50,286 nt of DNA from Pinguiococcus pyrenoidosus (Eukaryota; Sar; Pinguiophyceae; Pinguiochrysidales; Pinguiochrysidaceae). Shown one piece after another: positions 1 through 10,200 of the stretch. The first letter of the stretch is position 1. Each line of letters starts with the position of its first letter. The notes beneath the pieces are model-generated. The model was not told the DNA's origin, ran no database searches, and was given only the letters and a program-made list of their open reading frames with translations. The stretch spans positions 1-50,286 of the forward strand of contig JAAMXY010000342.1 of NCBI GenBank assembly GCA_019677205.1, written 5' to 3'. A program made the translations under genes and the position numbers.

Positions 1-245
1 CGCAATGCAACGACATCAAGAACATGATCGAGGAAGGCAGTTCGTTTGAGGACATGGCGGCAGCCTACAGCTCGTGCCCTTCCTCCGCGCGCGGCGGAGA
101 CCTGGGGTCCTTCCGCCCGGGAATGATGGTCCCCGAATTCGACGCCGTAGTCTTTGATGAGAAGAACGCAGTGGGCGAGGTGCTTGGCCCTGTGCAGACC
201 AAGTTTGGATATCACCTCATCAAGCTGGTGAAACGCAGTCCGTAG
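1..245 (+). CDS. Parvulin-type peptidyl-prolyl isomerase, C-terminal fragment
   Basis: Only the last 80 or so residues are in the window; the reading frame is open from base 3 to a TAG at 243-245. The visible part matches the second half of a PpiC/Pin1-like rotamase domain: the GGDLGSFRPGMMVPEF block, the hydrophobic FD stretch, then GPVQTKFGYHLIKL at the end, which is the usual C-terminal strand of the fold. Parvulins catalyse cis-trans isomerisation of prolyl peptide bonds. No WW domain or targeting signal can be judged because the 5' part is missing. The protein ends right after the domain, as single-domain parvulins do. It is convergent with the RSP3 gene. Confidence 0.85.
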   Translation, partial: QCNDIKNMIEEGSSFEDMAAAYSSCPSSARGGDLGSFRPGMMVPEFDAVVFDEKNAVGEVLGPVQTKFGYHLIKLVKRSP

Positions 246-757
246 GAGACCTTAGGCATCGGAAGCGTCAGGTTCTTGGTGAGAGGACGCCAAGGGTAGT
301 AGAAGACACTTTGGGCTGCTCTCCATGAGCCACGAGGATTGAAGCTCGCCGTCGTTGTGACGTTCACGCCGCGATGAAGCAATGCTCGTGCAAAAATCCT
401 GTGCAACCTCAAAGTCCTGTTCAACCTCGTTGCTTGCACATCAGACAGAATCTTAAAGCTCTTCGTACTGTGCCGTCCATTGCATCCATTCTTCTCGTTT
501 GTTCCGTCTTAGTCATGCTTCCCCGCACCACGTACGAAGGTCGTCGCCGTATGAAGTGTTTTACGGAAAGTTTGGCTTTCAAGCGCTGACGCAGATGCTG
601 AGGACGCACGGTTGAAGGAAAAGGGCCAAAGAAAAAAGAAAGAGAACATGATTACCCTCGGTATCTCATCAGTGGCGCGCAACCACTGGAATGCCTACGG
701 AGCTTGAGAAGATGTGAAACTGGCAAAATCACGTCAATCTCGCAACAACTGGTCCGA
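246..757. other. Convergent 3' spacer
   Basis: This is the space between the 3' ends of the parvulin and RSP3 genes. Short open frames occur on both strands, but none resembles a known family or has a convincing start. I see no repeat or RNA gene in it. It probably holds both 3' untranslated regions. Confidence 0.5.
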
Positions 758-2155
758 CTACTCTGCCTCCGAAGGATCTGCTGGCGAGATTTGATCGTCG
801 AGCACGCTGTGCGACTGCACAACCAACTGGCCATCTTCGGGAAGTTCCGCGTCCAGGAAGTAACTATCGGGGCGCAACTGTCCTCCCAACGACGCCGCAA
901 GGAGCCCCACCGGCCACTGGCCCCCGGGGACATTATCGGTGATCCATCTCTGGATCCTTTTCTCCACCTCCTCAACAGTCTCCAGTCCGGCGACGGCGAG
1001 AGGTCCAACCACCACAACGCTCGGCTCCTGCGGTTCCTGGTTGCCGTCGCCCTCTTTAGCATCTTCTTCTTCTTCTTCAGCATCATCTTCCTTCGTTTCT
1101 TCGCTAAGGCCCAGTGCCGCGCCGGCCACCTTCACGCTGATGGTGCCTTTCCGTCGCTTCTTAGCCTCGAGCTCCTGTCGCCGAGCTAGCTCCTGCCGCC
1201 ACGTTCCCGCCGAGTGGCGGGAGGCGACTTCGCCCTTCCCCAAGGCGTCATGGAGAGCGCCGTCGAGCAGCTCGTCAGCGTCCGCCACTCTTTCGCTCTG
1301 CGTTGCGACCTCGTCGACGAGATAGGGCAAGAACTTCGCCATGACCTCGTCGGCGACGGGATCCTCCAGGGACTTCAAGTACTTCTTCAGGGCCGAGGCC
1401 TCGACGTGCAGGCGATTCTCGTAGATGGCCATCGCGAGCTGCTCCGCCTGATCCCGGCGGCGAGTGGCCTCCTCCTTCCTTTCCCTCAGGGCCTTCGCCT
1501 TGGCCTTTGCGCGCTCGATGATGGAGGTCTCGAGCTGGCCAATTGCTCGCTTCTCGTCCTCGACGGCGTCTTGATACGCCGAGAGGTCCGCGTCTATGGC
1601 CGCTAGCTCGGCGGTGTGCTCTAGTTCTAGCTTCGCCTGCTCCACGCTCTTCGAGATCAAGACGTCGAGGAGCGGCTTCACCTCCTCGTCGAATTGGAAG
1701 AGCTCATCCGAGGACGAGATCTGCGTCTCTACGTCGACGCCGGTCTTGGCCGGGATATACGGCTCCGGCGGTGGTAAGGGTAGGAACGGGTCGATGGTGG
1801 TCTCCACGTCATAAGTCTCTGGCCGCTTGGCCTGCTCCACCAGGTACGCGCTGAGGTCGATCCGCTGCCGAGGCTTCTCGACGTCCTTGTGCGCAAAAAC
1901 ATCTCCGCGCGGCATCGCCTGTCTCAGGCTCCGCGCCGCCTTCCCTTCGGCGTTCGAAGGGCCTCGACTCGGCTGCGATGCCTTCCTGGACCCGGCGTGC
2001 CTCATGCGGAAGCTTTCGGAATAGGTGTTCCCTCGAACGACCCGTGGGTCCGCCATGATGTTTAAACCCCCCTCCTCGTAGTACCGGTACTTCTGCCGCC
2101 GGCCCGGCACGGCCCGAGGCTCTGCGGCGTACGCATATGCTGGCTTGCCCGACAT
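758..2155 (-). CDS. RSP3: Radial spoke protein 3 (RSPH3 family)
   Basis: Single-exon gene for 465 residues. RSP3 is the scaffold at the base of the axonemal radial spoke; it docks the spoke to the doublet microtubule and acts as an anchor for RIIa/DPY30-type proteins. The family signature is clear at about residues 100-200: RIDLSAYLVEQ, then PEPYIPAKTGVDVETQI, then an acidic-to-amphipathic segment (FDEEVKPLLDVLISKSVEQA) corresponding to the RII-binding helix, followed by a long charged helix (about 195-290) rich in R, E, A and K. The length is near that of algal RSP3 (about 500). The tail has an acidic EEEEED patch and a further folded-looking segment (about 380-465) that I do not recognise as part of the core domain. 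The start chosen is the first ATG of the frame; MADPRVVRGNTY at residue 34 is also conserved-looking and could be the true start. Confidence 0.9.
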   Translation of the reverse strand: MSGKPAYAYAAEPRAVPGRRQKYRYYEEGGLNIMADPRVVRGNTYSESFRMRHAGSRKASQPSRGPSNAEGKAARSLRQAMPRGDVFAHKDVEKPRQRIDLSAYLVEQAKRPETYDVETTIDPFLPLPPPEPYIPAKTGVDVETQISSSDELFQFDEEVKPLLDVLISKSVEQAKLELEHTAELAAIDADLSAYQDAVEDEKRAIGQLETSIIERAKAKAKALRERKEEATRRRDQAEQLAMAIYENRLHVEASALKKYLKSLEDPVADEVMAKFLPYLVDEVATQSERVADADELLDGALHDALGKGEVASRHSAGTWRQELARRQELEAKKRRKGTISVKVAGAALGLSEETKEDDAEEEEEDAKEGDGNQEPQEPSVVVVGPLAVAGLETVEEVEKRIQRWITDNVPGGQWPVGLLAASLGGQLRPDSYFLDAELPEDGQLVVQSHSVLDDQISPADPSEAE

Positions 2156-3138
2156 GCTCGTTGTGCTCAGTGAGTGGGACCTACTTTGCGGGTGCTGATC
2201 AGTGTGTGGACAGGAGAGGACCGCTGGCGGAAAGGCGAAGAGCTTTGTGCTCCGGGGAGGTGCACGGCGCGCCCCGAGTCGGACGCAGCGCTACTCCGGC
2301 CTCGATGATGGCCCTTCCGTCGCTGCCCCCGGAGGCGTCTATCTCCTGCTTCCTTCTCTGCCAGCAATGCAACGCCACTGCTCTCCAAAAGCTTACCTGC
2401 GTCCCTCCTGACGGCTGCTCTCCGCTCCTGACGGCCTGCGGCTGGGGCTCTGCTGGTGCGCAGCGGCTCCCGAGTCCCCCGACGTGACCTCGCGCTAGTG
2501 GCGTTCCCAGGCACTCAAGTAGCGCCTCCGCCACATCCTCGTGCGGCAGCTGCGAAGCCCGTGGACCTCTCCGGAAGGCGTCAGGCGTAGGGTTACGAAT
2601 TTACGATCGTTTCTTCCTTCCAAGTCCATCCGTCACTCGGCGCTGCGATTGGATCGCTCCTACTTTCCGCCAATGAAGCGGGGCCATCAAGCCGTCGATG
2701 TTGTACGACGCACCCTGCGGGCTACCATTGGCGGAATCGTCCCGCGAGCGGGTCGATTCCGACCGCCATTGGGCGAGAGCTGCCGCGTGATTGGGGTACC
2801 GTAGTGCTTCGAATTTGAAAGACGCTCGTTTGGCGCCAATTTTTGTGCAGCTGTGCCACGCGGAAACTACGCTCCCGGAACCGGTACCCAACGACTCTTT
2901 TGTGGCTCGGAAGACCGGAAGCACCACCAAGCAAAACCAGAACCGGCCACCTCGGAACGCAAGAATGCAAGAACGCAAGAACCGACAAGAACCGAAACCG
3001 ACATCAGATCAGCTCCGCCCAGAAACTCCATTTCGATTCTGCCGCGCGAACTCATTGGCCGCGGAAACGAAGACCGGAATATCTTTCGTAACGCATCTGT
3101 TTCCAGAACGCCGCTCTCCGCCGCCCAATTTCGCCACC
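2156..3138. promoter_or_regulatory. Divergent promoter with CCAAT-box cluster
   Basis: This 983-bp spacer separates the 5' ends of RSP3 (-) and the plastid methyltransferase gene (+). It holds eight CCAAT or ATTGG pentamers: 2648-2652, 2670-2674, 2727-2731, 2768-2772, 2790-2794, 2836-2840, 3054-3058 and 3125-3129. At this base composition about one to two would be expected by chance. Such boxes are NF-Y sites in other eukaryotes; a role here is inferred. An imperfect GCAAGAA-type A-rich repeat lies at about 2960-3000. No convincing gene lies within the spacer. Confidence 0.45.
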
Positions 3139-4491
3139 ATGAAGTGCATCGCCCTCGTCGTCTTCGCACTGTGCGCCGCGCTGTCTACGGCTCTCCAAGT
3201 CCGCAGGACGCCAGCTGGCCTCAGGACGCGCCTTCCGCCGCTCTTCATCTCGGACGCCGAAAAGAACCCGTTCACCAGGTGCGCAGCGCCGCTGTTTCTC
3301 AGCTTGCAGAGCTCGAATCGCGGATTGTGGCGCATCGGGAGATGCTACCTTGGAATGCTGATCGATGGCGGGAAGTGGAGGGGGAAAAAACGGACTTCAC
3401 TAACACGTTTGCCCGGCTTTCCTCCTCTTTCAGCGTGAACTTTGAAATCGGAGATGTGAAGGAGCGCTTCACTGATGTCTTCCAGGGCGCGCAGAAGAAC
3501 CTCCAAGAGGGAGAGGTGCGTCAAGGACCCTGGCGTGCTCGCGACATGCATGTTGCGTGTGTTTGAGGGCCAAAGTCACCTGCGCTGTCAACGATCCTCC
3601 CTTGGCAAAAGGATAAGGGTGCGACTGCTCGACTGTTTGCGCGTTTCCCTATGCGTTCCAACTCACGTGCCATGCGAAGAAAGGAAAGGGACATGCAGAG
3701 ATGTGTGGAGAGATATGGAGCGACAGGGTGTGCGTGAAAGAGGGGAAAATGGTCAGTCGCGTGGTGTCAACCCCACCGGCATCTAACTCTTTCTGACATC
3801 TCAGATCGGAGATCGCGGGGAAGGCTGGGCGCTCGGCCAGGTGTTCCTCATCGCGTGCATCGCCGTTGGTGGCCTTCCCGTGGTGGGCGGACTGGTGCTT
3901 GCTGTCACGGGTAAGGAAGAGCTTGCTGACGAATTGGTCAAGTGTTTCGTCGGGCGGAAGGCACCACCGGAAAAACTGACGAAACCAAAACTCCATCGCG
4001 TGCGTGAAGGTCCCGGCCTCTTCCTCGGAGGTCTCTCGCTGATCGTCTGGGCCTGTCTGGAGCTGGGCCCGAACCTGACGCCGTTCCCGAAGCCGGTGGA
4101 CACGAACACGCTCAAGACGACCGGCCCGTACGCGCTCATGCGCCACCCGACTTACACGGGGTGAGTCGTGCGGCTCTGCCAAGCGATAGGCAAAGACCTG
4201 CTTCGCAATACTAATCTTGGGGTTGCCTTCTGCTTCAGACTGATCGCCGTCGCGTTCGGCCTCGGCGTGATCACCGGGAGCGTGGAGCGGCTGCTCCTGG
4301 CCGGCGCCATCGCGGTCTTCCTCGACCAGAAGGCCTCCAAGGGTACGTTTCGGCTTTGCAACTACCACGCGTCAGAGTCGACGTCTCACGCCCAAACCTG
4401 GATCGTAGAGGAAGAGCTCCTGGCCGAGAAGCACGTGGCCTACAACCCCTACAAGGAGGAGGTGGCGAAGTTCATCCCGAGGCTCCCATAG
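3139..4491 (+). CDS. Plastid-targeted ICMT/PEMT-like membrane methyltransferase
   Basis: Six exons (3139-3278, 3434-3515, 3805-3910, 4010-4160, 4239-4342, 4409-4491) join in phase to give 221 residues. Residues 1-19 form a signal peptide ending ALSTA, followed by a basic RRTPAGLRTR stretch, the usual bipartite plastid address of algae with secondary plastids. Exons 3-5 encode about four hydrophobic segments. The motif GPYALMRHPTYTG (about residues 144-156) and the later E(E)LL...Y..YK.EV..F.PRLP tail are hallmarks of the isoprenylcysteine carboxyl methyltransferase / phospholipid methyltransferase fold, in which RHP and the late glutamate bind S-adenosylmethionine. The substrate cannot be told from sequence; a prenyl-cysteine is unlikely if the protein is truly in the plastid. 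All splice junctions are GT-AG. Confidence 0.8.
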
Positions 4492-4862
4492 CCTCCGTCG
4501 CGAGCAACCTGCCATCCTCGTTCGCAAGAAGAGGATGACCAGGGCAGAGCTACTCTGCTTCATCCGTGACACTTTGGCCCGAAGACAGAGAGAAAGAAGA
4601 AATGGGTTGTATGGGTGGTTGATGAAAGGTGCAAACAGAAGCAAGATAGACGCCCTTCCGTGAGTCTTTTCAAAAGCGGGCATGATCCCGATGTAGTGTT
4701 CATGTGTAGCCGGCCACGATGCGTAGTTGTGCAAGTGAAGTCGTCTCAGTGCGAAGCCAGTGATGCGTTCGTGGGAGAAAGAGAGTGAGACATGGACGTG
4801 AGCAACGAAGTCGTGTTGATTTTTCTTTGTTCCCCTTTTCGGCCCGTCCCCCCTCCCGATCG
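4492..4862. other. Convergent 3' spacer
   Basis: A 371-bp gap between the ends of the methyltransferase and metallophosphoesterase genes. It contains purine-rich tracts near 4590 and 4790 but no supported gene. I see nothing else in it. Confidence 0.5.
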
Positions 4863-6599
4863 CTATCGGTCATACTGCCTCCATTCCGTGGCATCGCTCG
4901 CAAACCCGACCTTGCCACGGTACTGGTACATGTTGCGCTTGCGCTTCACCTTCACTGAATAGTCGGACCGCTCGCTCAACAACGCGACGAAGAAGGCCGT
5001 GTCCGTCGCCGCCTGCGAAATCGCGGGCACCTGCGTGAACAAGGCCTTGTTCGTCGAGCGAGCCACGTGCACGTGCCCACTGAAGCTACCACGGATGATG
5101 CTCCTCAGGTTCTCGGGAATCTGGGAGACGAGCATGTCCGTCACGTCCGGATGATGACCGAAGATGTAGACGTATCCGCCGAACTGCGCGATGCGGGCTA
5201 TGTCCCGCAAGAACGCCGTCGTCTGAGGAAGGTTGGAGGCTCCTAGATTCGTATTCGTGACCACCACAAAAGCCAACTTCGCGACGTGTGGCACCTGCTT
5301 CACGTAGTACCCCGTGCGCTTGAAGAAGTCCACCGGCTTCAAGCCGGCCGCATCGTCGAACGCGTACGTAAAGTTCAGGACATTCGTGACAATCTTGTGA
5401 GACAAAAGCGCGTCTGCCCAAGCCATGGTCAACGCATCCGAGCCCGTGCCGTTGCAAAAGATCTCGCCATGCGGCCCATCGTTGTTCCCAGCCGTGTAGA
5501 AGATCTCGTCGGGCGCAAACACAGCCAGGCATTCCTCCAAGGCTGCCCGCATCACGGCCTTAACCGCACTCGCGTCGCCGACGGAGTTGAGGTAGGGAAA
5601 CCGCAGGTCGTGGGCCTGCGTGTCCCCAAGATAGAACAAGGCTCGCGGCGTGTCGTCCCCCACGAGAGAGGCAAAGCTCTGCAGGTGGCTGGACACGAAC
5701 GACCGTGGGGGATCATGCATCCCCGTCAAGACGCATCTGCTCTTCGAGCCCGCCGAGTCCGCGAAGCACTGCCAAGTGAAACGCAACCCAAGGAAAACTC
5801 CATCAGAACATCGCTGCGCGATTCCACTCTCTTAGAGAATCGACCGTCACCCCACCTTGTACTCGTTCTTCTCCGTGCAACCGTGGTACCGCGTCACGCG
5901 CTCGTCGGCAGACACGCCCTGCCCGTCCACCTGGTACCAGGGCTCCAGGTGCCAATCCGAGGAGACGAGCACGGTGAGCTCCGCGTCACGCACCTCGGGG
6001 TCGTCCTCCTCCCAGGCCTCCCCATCTTGGTCATCACCGACGGCGCCTTTGCCGCAGCGGCGGCAGCTGAAGCGGCAATAGCCCCAACTGTCCAGGATGT
6101 CGCAGAGCAGAGCCCCTTCGTTCTGCTGCTCGTTCACCCGCTCGCCGCAGCTCGTGGCCTCCCCCGCCCACCAGGCGGGCATGACGTCGTCGCAGTCGCC
6201 CAAGTAGGCCAACATGGACGACGTCCAGTCCACGCGGTCCCAGGCGGCACTCGGGTCGTCGCGGAGGCGCTGCCGACTGCGGAAGCTCAGCTGGTCGACG
6301 AACACGACGGGATCGGGCACGGCAGGAAAGTGGCCAATGCGCTCTCCGAGGTGCGAGCCCGTCTGGCTCTTCAACAGGACATGCAGGGTGGAGGAAGCCT
6401 CCCCGTTGCCCCCGAGGCCCACGGCGGCCTCCCACACCAGCACCAGGCCATCGCCATTGTAGTCCAGCTTCGCGAAGGCCCTCCGGAACTTGAAGTGCAG
6501 CGAGGAGGGGGACGAGGCGTCCCCCAGCGACTTCAACCGCTCCGGGCCGCTCGCAGCCCCGCCGCCCACGAGCACGCAAAGCAGCGCCAGCAGCGGCAT
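4863..6599 (-). CDS. Secreted EF-hand/metallophosphoesterase protein
   Basis: Two exons, complement(5856..6599) and complement(4863..5813), joined in phase across a 42-nt intron that contains an in-frame stop; 564 residues. Residues 1-17 are a signal peptide. Residues 46-57 (DYNGDGLVLVWE) fit a complete EF-hand calcium loop. A six-cysteine module at about 134-185 ends YCRFSCRRC, like ShKT domains. The rest is a calcineurin-like phosphoesterase: SSDWHLEPWY (about 213) gives the D-x-H motif, LGDTQAHD the GD motif, GNND the GNH-type motif, and FGHHPD plus GHVH the two late metal-binding histidine motifs. The layout recalls acid-sphingomyelinase-like secreted phosphodiesterases. The dimetal site looks intact, so it is probably an active hydrolase of the endomembrane system or cell surface; the substrate is unknown. 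Confidence 0.82.
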
Positions 6600-7036
6600 G
6601 GCGGCGCCGTGGAAGGCCGGGAGACGTCCAATTCAACTCGGAACGGCGTTTCCTTCTTCGCGGTTTCGCAACGGGGCAGATCGCAATCCCCATTGTCGAT
6701 ACCGAGGAAACATCGATTTGGAGTGGACACGAGCTTGCGGTCTTTCGCGGCCTTGCGATTCGCTTCTGCTCGTGTTGCTCGTCGTGGCGAGCTGCAAAGG
6801 TGGAGAGCGGGTGTGTTGCTGTCCTCTGGGACGCGACAGCGTGGGAGATGAGATCCTGTGGCGAAGGAGTGAAGAACAGACAAAGGGGATATGTCGAGGA
6901 GACGATCGAAGGATAAGACTTACGGCAACGTCATGAGATGCACGACTTCAACCCAAGCGCATAATTTCTACCCAAGATGAGGAACGTGCGTAATTCTCTT
7001 TAAGAACCACGTCGATCCACCTCTATCCTCGAATCC

Positions 7037-7093
<57 letters not shown>

Positions 7094-7267
7094 ACGACCA
7101 ATACAAGCTAACAACACCACCCACCCCCGTACGACGCTGGCACGAGGAGTCTGGATGTCCGCGGCCTCAATCCGATGCTACTTCACAGCCCATGATTTCT
7201 GTGGAGTTTCGATTGCGTCCGATCCTGAGCGCGGACAAGTGGACGAGCGTTGAATCGAGTGGTCATG
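6600..7267. other. Spacer between MPP 5' end and PAN2 3' end
   Basis: A 668-bp spacer between two minus-strand genes. It should hold the promoter of the metallophosphoesterase gene and the 3' end of PAN2. The only structured element is the CTG repeat listed separately. Remaining short frames have no recognisable product. Confidence 0.5.
7038..7091. repeat. (CTG)18 trinucleotide tract
   Basis: An uninterrupted run of 18 CTG units on the + strand, thus (CAG)18 on the strand from which PAN2 and the phosphoesterase gene are transcribed. It lies about 180 bp beyond the PAN2 stop codon and about 440 bp upstream of the phosphoesterase start, so it is non-coding: PAN2 3' UTR or promoter-proximal DNA. 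Confidence 0.97.
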
Positions 7268-10200
7268 TCAGAGTCTGCGTCGAGTGGTTTGCTCAGTCAG
7301 CTTACCGAGGGTCCACTTCAGCGCCTGTCCTCTCTCATAGACGCTGGCCAACACAGAGTTCACCTCATCCTTCTCTTCAGCCTCGAGCCATCGGCGGTAC
7401 AGATCGTTTGCGGTTCTGCAACACATGCAAAAGATCAGATCACGCCCTCCTTGCGATTTGCGAGGCCGCCACCGCCTCTGCGCGTACCTGGCGTCCTCGA
7501 GCGAGTCGTGGGTATCATCCTGGATGGCCACATTGAGCAGCAGCGACGCCAGAAAGCGCAGCGAGATCTTCCTTTGCCCCGGCAACGACCAAAGCTCCAC
7601 CGTGTCGACAATCTGCTCAGCAGCACGCAAACGAGCAAGGGTGGCATGCCATAAGGGCTGGGCCGTTCGATCGGAGAGCGAGGGGCGCGGCGGCTGCACC
7701 GATGCATACCTGTGCCGGAGGCACTGGGAGATCCAGTGTGCGAAAATCGCTCTGAAGACCGTGGCCGACGACCTTGACGCCTGAGGACAACAGGAGTGAG
7801 ACGGGCGTCCTTGCGCAAGCGACTTTGAGCAGTTGTGCACTAGTGCATACCTCGTTGAATCAACCATCGCAGCTTCAGCGAGATGAGCCCTGGCTTCGCA
7901 AGCGACCGGGTGCTCAGACGAGCGTCCAGATCCGCCGGGGTGATGCCCGAAAATCTGGAGATTGCCGACGTCGTAATGAGCAACCACATACGCAGGAGAA
8001 CCTGGATTCCTCGCAGAGGGCCTCTCTGAGCTATCCCTCACCTTGTCAAGAAGTCCTCCACGGGCTCACACTGCAGAATGTGGTCATCAATCAGTGGGGA
8101 GCCGTCCTCCCCCTTTATCACGCTCACGCGAGCGGGGGATCGCCTGCCATTCACACGAGTAAGTCGCTTCGCAGGAGCGTCTTCTGGGAGACATAAGATC
8201 AAAGGATTGCCAAGGATACAGTACCTGGTATCTGTAACGATCATCCGTCGTCCATCGCTGGTCAAGGCAGTCTTCTCCGTCTCCGTGGCAACGAATTCAG
8301 CGTCGATTGCAACCGTCTGCCCGCGACCTGCGGAAGAACAAAGAAAAGGCCGGCGAGGGGGGAGGGCAGGTAAGCTACGCGACGTTGAAGTGACCACTTG
8401 ACCTTCGGGCCTACCCGGGAAACTTGATTCCACCGATGGTACGTCCATGCCTTCTTGAGGGCCGTTCTGTACGTTCATGTGGAAGGCGTCAAAGCGGATC
8501 ACAGGTTCGTCCACGTCGGCAAACGCTGCCGGATGCTCCAAATCGTTCGCCCCGGCGCCAGGCCGAAGCGGATACGGCTGTGGATGCGCCAGATCATCTG
8601 CGATCATCTCTACGACGCTCTTTGTGTCGCCCTCCAAACCCGTGAGACATCTGAACATCACGAGCACTGGATTCCGCCACCAGGGGGCAAAGTTCCGGGC
8701 TAAGGATCATAGGCGCTGTGAGCAGTCTAGCCACCCAGCAAGTCGAGGGATGCCTTGCGATCCGTACCTTCCGTGCTCGAGGCGCGTCCACAGGAGAAAT
8801 CGTTGCAGCGAACCCACTGCCATTCGTTCGGATTCGCTCCCACTGCCCGCCCGAACTCGTCCTCGGCATCCAAGGATCCTGCGCCAGTCGAAGGAGCTCG
8901 CGGATCAAGGAAAGACGGATCGGGGACGCCCTTCCCCGAGGCGTCTGCCGCTTGAGCTGCTCCCCATCCGCGACTGAGGGCGCGCTCGACGTAGCTCTTT
9001 GGCACGCGGCTGTGGCAGACGAAGTGCTCCTGAAGCCCCTGCCCAATCACTACCATTTGGGATATCGCCAGATCACGTTCAGCCTTGGCTCTCGTTCCGC
9101 AGCAGCAGTGTCTAACTTACCGAAGCCGCGCTTTCCTCCCACCGCATCTTCGATGTCCGGTGCTTCGTCAACCTCTTCTTTCGCGTGGGGAACGCTGACG
9201 CCACTTAGCACAGCATCGAGTCGGTACACGACTGCCTGATCGCCGGGCGTGTCACTTTCATTCGCCGCCGGGGGGTATCTCTGCCACCGAAGATCTTGGA
9301 GATAGGTGTCGGACGTGCTCGCTGGTCCCGAGTGAGCTTCCCAGACGTAGAACGTGCCGCTTGTCATCTCGATCGCCAGGTACTCGGGGAGCCACACGCC
9401 TTCCTCTTCCGTGCCGACGTCTGCCGCCTGCCTTCCGAAGGAGCCCATCCGCCAAGGCGGTAGGCGCCCCTCGCCCTCGCTTGCAAGCTTCAGCGCAGCA
9501 GCCGCCAATCCCTCGGCGGTCGAGTCGGTAGACTGCTCCTCGGCAGCGGAGCCCAGACCATCTCGGTACTGGTCCACCTGTTGCGACAAGCATGAAGACG
9601 CCCCGCTATGGAGATTACGACCTGATCTGAGGATCCTACCTGATCGGAGCAGCCGACGAGCAGCAGCTTCGGGAGCGTGACTGGCCTTCGCTGTTGCATC
9701 ACCGGAGCATACGCCTTACGCCGATTGCTCCAAGCTCGTGCGCGATTTGTGCGACACAAACTGAGGAAAAGCTGGTGCGAGAAGGACCACGGCTGCTGCG
9801 GATCCGAAACTTCGCCTTGGCCGTTCTCAGAATCCAGCGCTTGCGTGGCCTTCTGCGGAGGGGGCGACACCAACGTCTAATCGCATGCAAGAACGCATTG
9901 GAGAACTTGTTGAGAGGGAACATGCAGCTGATGGCAACGAGCACCATCCGGCGCACCGTTATGTTGACTTTTGTGGCCTGCGTCGCCACCTCCAGATCCT
10001 CCTGAGCTTGCTGCCCGGGTTTCCTTGCCGGCGCTGCGAAGCCGGCCTTCTTCTCCACGAACGTGTTGGTCGTCTGGACATCGTAAGTGAAAAGGGCGCT
10101 GCACACGTCCTCCAAATCGCTGTTCAAGAACGACGTGCCCAGGTGCCGGAGGAGAAAGCCGGCGAACAGCTCGATTCGCCTGGATCTGCTGTGCCCGCGG

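Noticed and set aside
5286-6851. 521-codon + strand frame over the metallophosphoesterase gene
   Set aside because: Composition (Arg, His, Val) and lack of motifs mark it as the shadow of the minus-strand enzyme.
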